Assembly: GCF_003591485.1 (NCBI RefSeq)
Contig: NZ_QZCF01000002.1
Coordinates: forward strand, 496,001 to 560,000
Origin: Paenibacillus sp. 1011MAR3C5
GTDB lineage: Bacteria; Bacillota; Bacilli; Paenibacillales; Paenibacillaceae
Reading direction: 5' to 3'
DNA length: 64,000 nucleotides
Below the pieces are notes generated by a model. The model had not been told where the DNA came from. It saw only the letters and a list, made by a program, of their open reading frames with translations, and ran no database searches. Below, piece after piece: positions 31,851 through 41,048 of this stretch (the first letter of the stretch is position 1; each line of letters starts with the position of its first letter). A program made the translations under genes and the position numbers.

Positions 31851-32218
31851 GTGTACGCGGAATACGCGGTGCGATAACCGTAGATGCGAATGACGGACAA
31901 CAAATTGCCGGCGCAACGCTGGAGATGATGAAGGATCTCGTGACTCAGAATGAGCTGGACCCTGCTGATATTTGCAGCGTCTTGATTACGGTGACGAACG
32001 ATTTGAATGAAACATTCCCCGCCCAGTCGATCAGACAGCTGGAAGGGTGGGAGCTGGTGCCTCTGATGTGCGCGCTGGAGGTTCCGGTGAAGGGAAGCTT
32101 GGAGCGCTGCATCCGCGTCATGGTATTGGCCAATACGGAGAAGACGCAAGCGGATATTCGCCATGTCTATCTGCGCGGCGCACAGGCGCTTCGTCCGGAT
32201 TTGTCGAAGTCAAAATAA
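31847..32218 (+). CDS. aroH: Monofunctional chorismate mutase (AroH type)
   Basis: A 123-residue enzyme of the trimeric AroH fold: VRGIRGAITVDAND, VTNDLNETFPAQSIRQL (active site), ALEVPVKGSLERCIRVM and RHVYLRGAQALRPDL. It turns chorismate into prephenate, feeding tyrA downstream. ATG 31847 overlaps the aroB stop. The next gene, trpE, has a separate promoter starting a few bases beyond the stop, so aroH mRNA may read into the trp leader. Confidence 0.95.
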   Translation: MSVRGIRGAITVDANDGQQIAGATLEMMKDLVTQNELDPADICSVLITVTNDLNETFPAQSIRQLEGWELVPLMCALEVPVKGSLERCIRVMVLANTEKTQADIRHVYLRGAQALRPDLSKSK

Positions 32219-32222
32219 CGGG

Positions 32223-32250
32223 TTGACGCATCCGGCTCGGATGCTATATA
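32223..32250 (+). promoter_or_regulatory. SigA promoter of the trp operon with an internal dyad
   Basis: TTGACG (32223-32228), 16-nt spacer, TATATA (32245-32250) with an extended TGC. A perfect 7-bp dyad, GCATCCG-GCT-CGGATGC, occupies 32228-32244 between the -35 and -10, a classic operator position. Start about 32257. Confidence 0.65.
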
Positions 32251-32260
32251 GTTAATGCAA

Positions 32261-32315
32261 TAGTTGAGATTAGTCGAGTAGGTTTTTAGCAGAGTTGAGA
32301 TGAGTAGAGCATTAG
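32261..32315 (+). promoter_or_regulatory. TRAP-binding site in the trpE leader
   Basis: Eleven triplet slots spaced by 2-3 nt: TAG 32261, GAG 32266, TAG 32271, GAG 32276, a degenerate GGT 32281, TAG 32287, GAG 32292, GAG 32297, GAG 32302, GAG 32307 and TAG 32313. Further TAG/GAG triplets overlap or follow. This is the expected RNA target for the 11-subunit TRAP ring encoded by mtrB. It starts within about 5 nt of the predicted mRNA end. Confidence 0.85.
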
Positions 32316-32468
32316 TGAGTTGCCGTAGGGCAAACCCCATAAGATCATTGTTGCTGGTCAAGTCGAGCATGCACCCGGTACATATTGTTGTATCCGAAGG
32401 CTGTTCCGCTTTACTGCATCGAAGTGATTGCGGGGGACCTATAGGGCACGCTATCATCGATACATTCT

Positions 32469-32496
32469 AAGCTCCTGCTGCGGCAGGAGCTTTTTT
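32469..32496 (+). terminator. Attenuator terminator in the trpE leader
   Basis: AGCTCCTGC (32470-32478), loop TGCG, GCAGGAGCT (32483-32491), then a T run. It precedes trpE by ~47 nt. AGCAGAGTT inside the TRAP site (32288-32296) could pair with its left arm (with one bulge), forming a long-range antiterminator that TRAP would block. Confidence 0.85.
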
Positions 32497-32542
32497 GATT
32501 ATACGCTTCTCGCCGAAATTCCATTGATGGGGGTCGTTAAGG

Positions 32543-34111
32543 ATGACGAATGAATTGAAACGCGTAATAGGGCTTGCTGGAAGCTATAATCTGATACCGA
32601 TTGTACGCTATGTGATGGCGGATACGGAGACGCCGATCCGGTTGTTCCAGCATTTTGCCGAAGAAGACCATGCTTTCCTGCTGGAGAGCGTGGAGGGCGG
32701 CGCCAAATGGGCGAGATATTCTTTCATCGGAACGGATCCTTTCATGAAGCTGTACGGCAAGCACGGCGAGCTGGTGCTGGAGCATAAAGGAGAGAAGACG
32801 ATCCTGCACGAGAAGCCGATCGAGCTGCTCAAGGCGAAGCTTCGGTCCTTCCGCAGTCCTTCCTCCAGCGAATTGCCGCCATTCACGGGAGGCGCAATCG
32901 GCTTCTTCGGCTACGATTTGCTTCAGTATTACGAGAATCTGCCGCCACATCGCATTGACGATTTGCAAATGAACGATATGCAATTTATGTTCTGCGACCA
33001 GGTCATCGTGTTCGATCATTTCAAGCAGCAGCTGCAAATTATCGGCAACGTTCATATCGAACCCGGCGCGACGGACGGCGAGATCGAAGGAGCTTACAAT
33101 GAAGCGGTAGCAAAAATCGACGCAACGATTGACCGCTTGAAGCAGCCTGTTCCGAGCAGCGTGTCTCCTACGTCGCCCATTCCAGATGATCCTGAGCTTG
33201 GCGATGTGCAGTCGAATTTAACAAAGGATCAATATATGGCGAATGTCGACAAAGCGAAGGAATACATCAGAGCCGGCGACATCTTCCAGGTCGTGCTCTC
33301 ACAGCGCTTCAGCATTGATACCGACATCGATCCGCTGCTCGTCTATCGCGTGCTGCGTACGATGAACCCTTCTCCATACATGTACTATTTGAAAATGGGC
33401 GAAGAAGTTATTGTAGGCACGTCTCCGGAAGCATTGGTTAAAGTGGCGAACGATCGGGTCGAGACAAGACCAATTGCCGGCACTAGACCGAGAGGAGCGA
33501 CACCCGAGCAGGATAAGGCACTGGAGCTGGAGCTCCTGGCGGATGAGAAGGAGAGAGCGGAGCATCTGATGCTGGTTGATCTGGGCCGCAACGACATCGG
33601 CCGCGTATCGGAATTCGGCTCAGTCCGCTGTGATTCGTTTATGGAGATTGAACGGTATTCCCATGTGATGCATATCGTATCGAACGTATCAGGCAAGCTT
33701 CGGCAGGACAAAGATTTCTTCGATGCGTTCATATCGTGCCTGCCGGCCGGAACGGTATCGGGCGCTCCGAAGCTGAGAGCGATGCAAATTATTGCGGAGC
33801 TGGAGAATGAAGCGCGCGGCGCATATGCCGGCGCAATCGGTTATTTGGGCTTCGGCGGATCGATGGATACCTGCATTACGATACGGACGATTATATTCAA
33901 GCACGGCAAGGCTTACGTTCAGAGCGGAGCGGGCATTGTGTGGGATTCTGTTCCGGAGAACGAATATATAGAGACGGTCAATAAAGCCAAAGGTATGCTT
34001 AAAGCGATCAGAGCAGCGGAAGCGAGCTTCCGGAAGCCGGAATCAGGTCAGGTGAGAAGCACAGCAATCAATACGGATTACGAGGTCCATACGGGAAAGG
34101 GGCGCGGTTAA
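32543..34111 (+). CDS. trpE: Anthranilate synthase component I
   Basis: A 522-residue enzyme making anthranilate from chorismate with the glutaminase subunit TrpG, which is not encoded here (in Bacillus it lies in the folate operon). Seen: the N-terminal tryptophan-binding region near LLESVEGGAKWARYSFIG, FQVVLSQRF, NPSPYMYYLKMG, GTSPEALVKV, PIAGTRPRGATPEQD, LVDLGRNDIGRV and SGAPKLRAMQII. First gene of trpEDCFBA. Translation begins at ATG 32543 after TGGGGG; the leader provides TRAP control. Confidence 0.96.
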   Translation: MTNELKRVIGLAGSYNLIPIVRYVMADTETPIRLFQHFAEEDHAFLLESVEGGAKWARYSFIGTDPFMKLYGKHGELVLEHKGEKTILHEKPIELLKAKLRSFRSPSSSELPPFTGGAIGFFGYDLLQYYENLPPHRIDDLQMNDMQFMFCDQVIVFDHFKQQLQIIGNVHIEPGATDGEIEGAYNEAVAKIDATIDRLKQPVPSSVSPTSPIPDDPELGDVQSNLTKDQYMANVDKAKEYIRAGDIFQVVLSQRFSIDTDIDPLLVYRVLRTMNPSPYMYYLKMGEEVIVGTSPEALVKVANDRVETRPIAGTRPRGATPEQDKALELELLADEKERAEHLMLVDLGRNDIGRVSEFGSVRCDSFMEIERYSHVMHIVSNVSGKLRQDKDFFDAFISCLPAGTVSGAPKLRAMQIIAELENEARGAYAGAIGYLGFGGSMDTCITIRTIIFKHGKAYVQSGAGIVWDSVPENEYIETVNKAKGMLKAIRAAEASFRKPESGQVRSTAINTDYEVHTGKGRG

Positions 34112-34113
34112 CG

Positions 34114-35157
34114 ATGAGCGGAATGATGACGATGCAAACGGCGTTAAACAAGGTGATCGGCGGAGAGCATCTGACGAAGGCAGAAGCGGCTGCGGTGATG
34201 TCGGTCATTATGAGCGGAGAAGCATCGGGCTCGCAGATCGGAGCTATCGCAACCGCGCTGCGCATGAAGGGCGAGAGCAAGGATGAAATCACAGGCTTCG
34301 CCCAGGTCATGCGCCAATTTGCCAGCAGAGTCCAGACTGAGCAGGAAGGGCTGCTGGATACATGCGGCACAGGCGGCTCCGGTATTCATAAGTTTAATAT
34401 TTCTACAGCGTCTTCGATTATCGCATCCGCAGCAGGCATCCGCGTCGCCAAGCATGGCAACCGTGCCATGTCCGGCAAGACCGGCAGCGCTGACGTGCTG
34501 GAGGCGCTTGGCGTCCAGATTACGCTATCCCCCGAGCAGGCGGCAGCCTGCCTGAACGACATTGGTATCTGCTTTATGTTCGCGCAGCATTACCATCCGT
34601 CCATGAAGCATTCGGCTGGCCCCCGCAAAGAGCTTGGCATCCGCACCATATTCAACATGCTTGGCCCGTTGACGAATCCGGCAGGCGCCGATCGCCAGCT
34701 GCTTGGTTTATATGACCGTTCCCGCACCGAGACGATTGCAGAGGTGCTGGGTGAGCTTGGATTGAAGCGCGCGCTTGTCGTCAGCAGCCATGACGGGCTG
34801 GATGAGATCAGCATCTCCGCTCCGACCCAAATCTCGGAGTTGAGTGAAGGCGTGGTTAGGACTTATCAAATTGAGCCGGAGGACCTCGGCTTGAACAGAT
34901 ATTCCATTGAAGACGTTCAAGGCGGAGAAGCGGCAGTCAATGCGGGACTTATTCGCTCGATCTTCCGGGGGGAAGAGCGCGGCGCCTACCGGGATATTGT
35001 ACTCGCGAATGCGGGCGCATGCATCTATGTTGGAGGGTTGGCCCCAACGCATCGGGAAGGGGTCGCATTGGCAGCAGAAGTCATTGATTCCGGGAAAGCG
35101 CAAGTCAAGCTGGAAGAGCTTATTCAAACGACAGGAGAGTTGGCACATGTTTCTTGA
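34114..35157 (+). CDS. trpD: Anthranilate phosphoribosyltransferase
   Basis: A 347-residue enzyme joining anthranilate and PRPP. Seen: LDTCGTGGSGIHKFNISTAS (PRPP site), AKHGNRAMSGKTGSADVLEALG, FAQHYHPSMKHSAGPRKELG and RTIFNMLGPLTNPA. ATG 34114 is 2 bp after the trpE stop. The 3' end overlaps trpC by 11 bp. Confidence 0.96.
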   Translation: MSGMMTMQTALNKVIGGEHLTKAEAAAVMSVIMSGEASGSQIGAIATALRMKGESKDEITGFAQVMRQFASRVQTEQEGLLDTCGTGGSGIHKFNISTASSIIASAAGIRVAKHGNRAMSGKTGSADVLEALGVQITLSPEQAAACLNDIGICFMFAQHYHPSMKHSAGPRKELGIRTIFNMLGPLTNPAGADRQLLGLYDRSRTETIAEVLGELGLKRALVVSSHDGLDEISISAPTQISELSEGVVRTYQIEPEDLGLNRYSIEDVQGGEAAVNAGLIRSIFRGEERGAYRDIVLANAGACIYVGGLAPTHREGVALAAEVIDSGKAQVKLEELIQTTGELAHVS

Positions 35158-35944
35158 TAAAATCGTTGCTACCAAACAAGCAGAAGTCGAGGCGTTGTCT
35201 GCAAGCTTCCACTTGTCCGAATACGAAGGCATCATTGATGCAATGCCGGCTTGCCGCGGCTTTGAATCGGCATTGCTGAGCAATCGCCGCAAGCGCGGCA
35301 TGGGCTTGATTACAGAAGTGAAGAAGGCGTCCCCTTCCAAGGGGTTAATCCGCGAGGACTTTGAGCCGGCAGCACTCGCTCGCGCCTACGAGTCCGCAGG
35401 CGCTGACTGCATCTCGGTGCTGACAGACCGTGACTACTTTCAAGGCTCGAATGATTACTTGAAGCTGGTCAAACAATCGGTCGATATTCCTCTGCTGCGC
35501 AAAGACTTTATTATCGATTTCCGGCAAATTTATGAGGCCCGCATCATAGGGGCGGATGCGGTGCTGCTTATTGCAGCCATCTTGACGAAAGGCCAGTTAG
35601 AGGAATTCCATGATCTGGCGAAGTCGCTTGGCATGGACGTGCTGGTCGAGGTGCATGACGCAGCAGAGCTCGAAACTGTGCTCGAACTGGATAAGGCAAC
35701 CTTGATCGGCATTAATAATCGCGATCTCAGATCCTTTGTGACCGATCTCGCCACAACGGAGAAGCTGATCGGCATGATTCCGCAAAATGTTACGATTATT
35801 AGCGAAAGCGGAATTGCTAGCCGCAGAGACATGGATTATTTGCAATCGGTTGGCGCACACGGCGTGCTGATTGGCGAACACTTTATGCGTCAGCCAGATG
35901 TAAGCAATGCAGTGCGAGCGCTGATGGGCGAGATTCGTTCATGA
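35147..35944 (+). CDS. trpC: Indole-3-glycerol phosphate synthase
   Basis: A 265-residue TIM-barrel enzyme closing the pyrrole ring of indole. Seen: EVKKASPSKGLIRE (catalytic Lys, ~residue 55), ISVLTDRDYFQGS, PLLRKDFIIDFRQIYEAR, GADAVLLIAAIL and IISESGIASR. The start at ATG 35147, 7 nt after AGGAGAG, lies within the end of trpD. Its stop overlaps the trpF start (ATGA). Confidence 0.96.
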   Translation: MFLDKIVATKQAEVEALSASFHLSEYEGIIDAMPACRGFESALLSNRRKRGMGLITEVKKASPSKGLIREDFEPAALARAYESAGADCISVLTDRDYFQGSNDYLKLVKQSVDIPLLRKDFIIDFRQIYEARIIGADAVLLIAAILTKGQLEEFHDLAKSLGMDVLVEVHDAAELETVLELDKATLIGINNRDLRSFVTDLATTEKLIGMIPQNVTIISESGIASRRDMDYLQSVGAHGVLIGEHFMRQPDVSNAVRALMGEIRS

Positions 35945-36624
35945 GTGTACGTGTCAAAATATGCGGCTTACGGGATGAGGCGACTATTCAGGCTATGGAC
36001 GGATTATCCATAGACGAGATCGGCTTGCTATTCGCCCCCAGCAAACGCCAAGTAAGCAAAGAGGAAGCTTCCAAGTTAATAGAAGCGATTCATGGGATTC
36101 GCAATGACCGGAAGGCCCGTCCTCATGCGGTAGGCGTATTTGTAAATACAAGCATAGAAGAGTTGGCGAATATTCTGGCTGTTGCTCCACTCGATGTTGT
36201 ACAATTGCATGGACAAGAGTCGCCGTCTTATTGTGCAGAGCTGAGAGAGAGATTTCCGGGGACGGCCATTTGGCGAGTGATCTCTATTCGCCCGGAGGCG
36301 GCCTCGGCATCGGGCGGGAAGATGGTTGATGCGGATGAACGATTGGCCCCGTATGCAGGGGTGGTGGACGCCATTCTGATCGATGCGCCGGGAGGCGGCA
36401 CCGGTCATCCCTTTAATTGGGACGTAATCGAGGCATACAAACAATCGGCAGGCTTGCTTGGCTTACCCCTATATGTGGCCGGCGGCTTGCATGTGGACAA
36501 TGTCCAGGAGCTGCTGTACAAGCATAGCCCGGACGGGGTAGATGTATCCAGCGGTGTTGAGACCGATGGGCGCAAGGATATTGAGAAAATCAGATCATTT
36601 GTCAGAAGGGTGAGAGAAGCATGA
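35941..36624 (+). CDS. trpF: Phosphoribosylanthranilate isomerase
   Basis: A 227-residue TIM-barrel enzyme (Amadori rearrangement of phosphoribosyl anthranilate). Seen: [15 protein letters not shown] (catalytic Cys), the [15 protein letters not shown] and VQLHGQES segments, [17 protein letters not shown] (catalytic Asp) and [14 protein letters not shown] then [14 protein letters not shown]. The ATG overlaps the trpC stop and its TGA overlaps the trpB ATG. Confidence 0.95.
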   Translation: MSVRVKICGLRDEATIQAMDGLSIDEIGLLFAPSKRQVSKEEASKLIEAIHGIRNDRKARPHAVGVFVNTSIEELANILAVAPLDVVQLHGQESPSYCAELRERFPGTAIWRVISIRPEAASASGGKMVDADERLAPYAGVVDAILIDAPGGGTGHPFNWDVIEAYKQSAGLLGLPLYVAGGLHVDNVQELLYKHSPDGVDVSSGVETDGRKDIEKIRSFVRRVREA

Positions 36625-37814
36625 TACAAGTACCTGACGTGAACGGCAGATTCGGCAAGTTCGGCGGCCGATATGTGCCGGAGACGCTAATGAACGCACT
36701 CCTTGAGCTGGAGGAGGCGTATGCGCATTATTCCAAGGACCCCGACTTTCAAGCCGAAGTGCGGGAGCTGCTTTATAAATATTCAGGCCGTCCGACTTCG
36801 CTCTATTATGCCAAACGTTTAAGCGAGCATCTGGGCGGTGCGAAGGTATATCTGAAGCGTGAGGATCTCAATCACACTGGCGCACATAAAATCAACAATA
36901 CGATCGGACAAGGCGTACTTGCCAAGCGTATGGGCAAGACCAAAATTATCGCTGAGACGGGTGCAGGCCAGCATGGCGTTGCTTCGGCGACCATTGCGGC
37001 ATTGCTGGGACTGGAATGCAAAGTATTCATGGGTGAAGAAGACATGAAGCGCCAGCAGTTGAACGTCTTCCGTATGAATCTGCTCGGCAGCGAGGTTGTT
37101 CCCGTCACTTCCGGCACACGCACGCTTAAAGATGCCTGCAACGAAACGCTGAGGTATTGGGTCAGCCATGTCAACGATACGTTCTACATTTTGGGTTCTG
37201 TGACAGGTCCGCATCCGTATCCGATGATGGTGCGCGACTTCCAGCGCATTATCGGAGATGAAGCGCGCGAGCAGATCTTGAAGGAAGAGGGCAGGCTGCC
37301 TGACTATGTAGTGGCTGCTGTCGGCGGAGGAAGCAATGCAATGGGCATATTCTATCCGTTCGTCCAGGATGAAGGCGTACGCTTGTTGGGTGTTGAAGCT
37401 GCAGGCAGAGGCGTGGAGACGGAAGAGCATGCGGCAACGATGACGAAGGGCCGCCATGGCGTATTCCAGGGCTCGCTCAGCTATGTGCTGCAGGATCAGT
37501 TCGGACAGGTGCAGCCGGCGCATTCGATATCCGCGGGGCTGGACTATCCCGGTATCGGGCCTGAGCATGCCTATTTGAAGGATTCCGGACGAGCAGACTA
37601 TGTGCCGATTACCGATGCCGAGGCATTGGAGGCGCTCCAGCTGCTGTCCCGTACGGAAGGCATTATTCCAGCGCTGGAGTCGGCACATGCCATCGCGCAG
37701 ACGCTGAAGCTTGCCCCTACGCTTGATAAGGATCAGATCGTCGTCGTCAGCTTGTCCGGACGCGGGGATAAAGATGTCGAAGCTATCATGGGTTATCTGG
37801 GAGGTCAAAGCTAA
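36621..37814 (+). CDS. trpB: Tryptophan synthase beta chain
   Basis: A 397-residue PLP enzyme condensing indole and serine. Seen: [34 protein letters not shown] (PLP Lys), [49 protein letters not shown] (PLP phosphate loop) and SLSGRGDKD. Partner of TrpA encoded just downstream; TAATG overlap of stop and start. Confidence 0.97.
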   Translation: MIQVPDVNGRFGKFGGRYVPETLMNALLELEEAYAHYSKDPDFQAEVRELLYKYSGRPTSLYYAKRLSEHLGGAKVYLKREDLNHTGAHKINNTIGQGVLAKRMGKTKIIAETGAGQHGVASATIAALLGLECKVFMGEEDMKRQQLNVFRMNLLGSEVVPVTSGTRTLKDACNETLRYWVSHVNDTFYILGSVTGPHPYPMMVRDFQRIIGDEAREQILKEEGRLPDYVVAAVGGGSNAMGIFYPFVQDEGVRLLGVEAAGRGVETEEHAATMTKGRHGVFQGSLSYVLQDQFGQVQPAHSISAGLDYPGIGPEHAYLKDSGRADYVPITDAEALEALQLLSRTEGIIPALESAHAIAQTLKLAPTLDKDQIVVVSLSGRGDKDVEAIMGYLGGQS

Positions 37815-38620
37815 TGAATCTCATTGATCAATCATTCGCTAAGCTGAAGGCGGAAGGGCGCACCGCGCTTATTCCGTTCCTGACGGTAGGCGATCCCGAC
37901 CTTTCTACAACGCTAGCTATCATCAAGCAGCTTGAACAATCCGGCGCGGACATGATCGAGCTTGGCGTTCCGTATTCCGATCCGCTGGCGGACGGTCCGG
38001 TCATCCAGCGCGCCTCGGAGCGGGCTCTTCGCAGCCGGATTACACTTCTGGACTGCATTGACTTAGCTGCGCAGGCCCGCGTGGAAGGCGTGAAGATTCC
38101 GCTGATCCTGTTCACTTATTATAATCCCGTACTCCAATTCGGATTGGAGCCGTTCTTTGAGCTTGTGAAGAGCAAGGGGATTAGCGGACTTATTATTCCG
38201 GATTTACCGATTGAGGAAGACGAGGAAGTGCGCGCTTTATCGGAGGCGCATCATATCCATCTTATTCCGTTGGTCGCGCCGACCTCCAATGACAGAGTGG
38301 CACGCATCTCCCGCAAGGCTCGCGGCTTCGTTTACTGTGTGTCCTCCTTGGGCGTGACCGGTGTGCGATCGGACTTCCACACCGGCATAGATGACTTCTT
38401 AGCAACAGTTAGAGCCTCGACCGACTTGCCGATCGGAATCGGCTTCGGCATCTCCAGCCGTGAACAAGTAGAGCGGTTTGAGCGTCAATGCGATGCGGTG
38501 ATCGTCGGCAGCGCCATCGTAAGGAAGATTGAAGAGGCGCTGCTTCTGCTGGAGAAGGAAGAGACAAGAGCGCAAGGACTTGCTGAAGTTGGTAAGTTCG
38601 TATCCTCGCTAAAAGGATAA
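37814..38620 (+). CDS. trpA: Tryptophan synthase alpha chain
   Basis: A 268-residue TIM-barrel enzyme cleaving indole-3-glycerol phosphate. Seen: ALIPFLTVGDPDLSTT, DMIELGVPYSDPLADGPVIQ (catalytic Glu and Asp), LFTYYNPVLQFG, GLIIPDLPIEED, FVYCVSSLGVTGVR and GFGISSREQV. Last gene of the trp operon; a strong terminator follows at 38636-38678. Confidence 0.97.
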   Translation: MNLIDQSFAKLKAEGRTALIPFLTVGDPDLSTTLAIIKQLEQSGADMIELGVPYSDPLADGPVIQRASERALRSRITLLDCIDLAAQARVEGVKIPLILFTYYNPVLQFGLEPFFELVKSKGISGLIIPDLPIEEDEEVRALSEAHHIHLIPLVAPTSNDRVARISRKARGFVYCVSSLGVTGVRSDFHTGIDDFLATVRASTDLPIGIGFGISSREQVERFERQCDAVIVGSAIVRKIEEALLLLEKEETRAQGLAEVGKFVSSLKG

Positions 38621-38635
38621 CCTTTTTTCCTAATT

Positions 38636-38678
38636 CCCGCCCCTTGAGCATCAGGAACTGCTCACGGGGCGGGTTTTT
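38636..38678 (+). terminator. Rho-independent terminator of the trp operon
   Basis: CCCGCCCC (38636-38643) pairs with GGGGCGGG (38666-38673), inner GAGC/GCTC pair, then TTTTT. Confidence 0.92.
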
Positions 38679-38764
38679 CGTTTTTTCGAAAAAGCTTTAA
38701 AACAGCATACAGATGTGAGACAATGGGACAGTAACACTTCAATACATAGAAGAGGTGAAGAGTC

Positions 38765-39856
38765 ATGCAGCCCAAATCCAATGTCGTCCATTTGCCTGTA
38801 TACAATCCGGGCAAGCCAGTGGAAGACGTAAAACGAGAGCTTGGCTTGGATCAAGTGATCAAGCTGGCATCTAATGAAAACCCATATGGTTTCTCCAATG
38901 AAGCGAAAAACGCGATGCTCGCTGAGCTTACGAATAGCAGTATTTATCCTGACGGAGCTAGTGTCATGCTTACGAATGAGCTTGCACGCAAACTGTCGGT
39001 GCAGACGAATCAACTGATTTTCGGCGCAGGCTCCAGCGAAGTCATTGTGCTGGCTGCAAGAACGTTTCTGGCGCCGGGCGACGAGACAATCATGGCCAAT
39101 GAAACCTTCTCCCAATACAGGCATAATGCCCAGATAGAGAATGCCCGCATTATTGAAGTGCCGCTGAAGGACGGCAAGCATGATCTGCCTGCGATGCTCG
39201 CAAAGATTACGAATCAGACGAAGATTGTCTGGGTCTGCAATCCGAACAATCCGACGGGAACGATTGTGACCGATGCCGAGCTAAGAACGTTCTTGAATGA
39301 AGTGCCGTCGCATGTGCTGGTTGTGCTGGACGAAGCTTATCGTGAGTTTGTCGAACAAGAACAATTCAGCGACGGTGTTGAGCTGCTGAAGAGCTATCCG
39401 AACTTGCTTGTGCTAAGAACGTTCTCGAAAGTATACGGCCTTGCGGCACACCGTATTGGCTATGGGGTGAGCAGCCCGGAAGTGATTCAGTTCATGAATC
39501 AGATTCGCGAGCCGTTCAACACGACGCGAATCGCACAAGCGGGCGCGCTGAGTTCCCTGAAGGATGACGCCTTTGTTGCCGCGTGCAAAGCACGCAATCT
39601 GGAAGGCATTCGCTATATGACAGAGCAGTTCGACCGGCTCGGCTTGTCGTACTTCCCGGCGAACGGCAACTTTATTCTGGTAGATGCGAAGCGTCCTTCG
39701 GGGGTCGTATTCGACGCGCTGCTGCGCAAAGGTGTAATTGTGAAGGGGCGCTGGGCCAACTACCCGACCTATATTCGCGTATCAGTCGGTATGCCTGAGC
39801 AGAATGTCGCCTTTATCGAGGCACTGGAGCAAGTTTTGCAGGAAGTGACGGTGTAA
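38765..39856 (+). CDS. hisC: Histidinol-phosphate aminotransferase
   Basis: A 363-residue class I/II PLP aminotransferase: IKLASNENPYGFS, FGAGSSEVIVLAART, VWVCNPNNPTGTIV, LDEAYREFVE and the PLP-Lys segment LRTFSKVYGLAAHRIGY. In Bacilli HisC serves both histidine synthesis and the last step of tyrosine/phenylalanine synthesis, which explains its place between trp and tyrA. SD AAGAGGTGAAG precedes the ATG. Confidence 0.93.
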   Translation: MQPKSNVVHLPVYNPGKPVEDVKRELGLDQVIKLASNENPYGFSNEAKNAMLAELTNSSIYPDGASVMLTNELARKLSVQTNQLIFGAGSSEVIVLAARTFLAPGDETIMANETFSQYRHNAQIENARIIEVPLKDGKHDLPAMLAKITNQTKIVWVCNPNNPTGTIVTDAELRTFLNEVPSHVLVVLDEAYREFVEQEQFSDGVELLKSYPNLLVLRTFSKVYGLAAHRIGYGVSSPEVIQFMNQIREPFNTTRIAQAGALSSLKDDAFVAACKARNLEGIRYMTEQFDRLGLSYFPANGNFILVDAKRPSGVVFDALLRKGVIVKGRWANYPTYIRVSVGMPEQNVAFIEALEQVLQEVTV

Positions 39857-39866
39857 ACTTAAATTT

Positions 39867-40958
39867 ATGACGAATGTAGCGATTTTTGGAGTAGGTCTTA
39901 TTGGAGGTTCGATAGCGCTTTGCTTGAAGGGCAAGCCGGGTATCCGGGTAATCGGATTCTCCAATCGGGAAAGCTCCGTTCAGAAATACCTTCAACGCGG
40001 CGTAGTCGATGTCGGCACGACATCGATTCAAGAAGCAGCCGAGCAAGCGGACTTTATTTTCTTATGCGTACCCGTTGGCAACTTGCAGGAGTATATGGAG
40101 AAGATCAGCGCCTTCAATCTGAAGAACGGCTGTATCATTACCGATGTCGGCAGCACAAAGTCTTCGGTGGCGTCTTATGCCAGATCCATTGATCTGGGCC
40201 AAGCGACGTTTATCGGCGGCCATCCAATGGCCGGTTCGGAGCGCTCCGGCGTAGAAGCGGCTTCCTATCATTTGCTGGAAAATGCATTCTACGTCCTGAC
40301 GCCGGAACCATCAACGCCCCCGGAGGCGGTGGATCGACTGACGGAGCTGCTTTCGCATACGAGAGCGAATATTGTCAAGGTGGATGCTGACTCGCACGAT
40401 GATATCGTGGGAGCAATCAGTCATTTGCCTCATATGATTGCCGTTGCGCTGGTGAACCAGGTGCGCGGCTATAATGAACGCAATGATCTGTATCAATCTT
40501 TGGCTGCCGGAGGCTTCCGGGACATTACGCGCATCGCCTCGGGAGACCCAAGCTTATGGCGGGATATTCTGATCGACAACCGCCATGTGCTGCTGCGGCT
40601 CATCCGCGACTGGAATGCCGGGATGGAATCATTCGCGCAAATGCTCGAGAAGTTGGACGGGCCAGCCATTGAAGAAGCGTTCCGGACGGCGGGCGAATTC
40701 CGCAACCGCATGCCAGAGCGGCGCAAGGGCATGATTCATTCGGTTTACGATTGTTATGTCGATGTGCCGGATCATCCGGGCATTATCGGCAGGATTGCCA
40801 GCGAGCTGGGCAACAACCGGATCAATCTAAGCAATCTGCAAATTATCGAGAGCAGGGAAGATGTGCCAGGCATCCTGCGGTTATCGTTCCGCAATCAGGA
40901 GTACTTGGACCAAGCGATTGCATTGCTTGAGAATAATGGCTATTCCGTTCATCAATAG
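39867..40958 (+). CDS. tyrA: Prephenate dehydrogenase with ACT domain
   Basis: A 363-residue enzyme: Rossmann motif FGVGLIGGSIALCLKG, GHPMAGSERSGVEAA, SHLPHMIAVALVNQ and TRIASGDPSLWRDI, then a C-terminal ACT domain (~residues 295-363; VPDHPGIIGRIASELGNNRI) that in B. subtilis confers feedback inhibition by tyrosine. It oxidises prephenate from AroH. The SD is poor. The downstream genes aroE and ypiA of B. subtilis are replaced by a 540-bp gap and an ECF sigma operon. Confidence 0.95.
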   Translation: MTNVAIFGVGLIGGSIALCLKGKPGIRVIGFSNRESSVQKYLQRGVVDVGTTSIQEAAEQADFIFLCVPVGNLQEYMEKISAFNLKNGCIITDVGSTKSSVASYARSIDLGQATFIGGHPMAGSERSGVEAASYHLLENAFYVLTPEPSTPPEAVDRLTELLSHTRANIVKVDADSHDDIVGAISHLPHMIAVALVNQVRGYNERNDLYQSLAAGGFRDITRIASGDPSLWRDILIDNRHVLLRLIRDWNAGMESFAQMLEKLDGPAIEEAFRTAGEFRNRMPERRKGMIHSVYDCYVDVPDHPGIIGRIASELGNNRINLSNLQIIESREDVPGILRLSFRNQEYLDQAIALLENNGYSVHQ

Positions 40959-40972
40959 CTGAATGTTCCGTT

Positions 40973-41008
40973 GTTTTCATTTTCATGATTCGTCACGAAA
41001 ATGAAAAC
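40973..41008 (+). repeat. 12-bp inverted repeat after tyrA
   Basis: GTTTTCATTTTC (40973-40984) pairs perfectly with GAAAATGAAAAC (40997-41008), loop 12 nt. It is AT-rich with no T tail, so it is a poor terminator; its right arm merges with the cre-like site of the next promoter and may be an operator. Confidence 0.7.
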
Positions 41009-41015
41009 GCTTGTT
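41002..41015 (+). promoter_or_regulatory. cre-like site (CcpA) overlapping the sRNA promoter -35
   Basis: TGAAAACGCTTGTT (41002-41015) matches the catabolite-response consensus TGWAARCGYTWNCW at 13 of 14 positions. Overlap with the -35 at 41014 predicts repression by CcpA when a preferred sugar is present. Confidence 0.6.
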
Positions 41016-41042
41016 GACAAAATGGAAGCGTATACATATAAT
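41014..41042 (+). promoter_or_regulatory. Consensus SigA promoter
   Basis: TTGACA (41014-41019), 17-nt spacer, TATAAT (41037-41042): a perfect match. Start about 41049. No protein gene starts before the terminator 80 nt further on. Confidence 0.9.
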
Positions 41043-41048
41043 AAAAGT

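Noticed and set aside
36819-37808. 329-codon open frame on the minus strand within trpB
   Set aside because: Antisense to trpB, whose motifs are complete; no promoter or SD.
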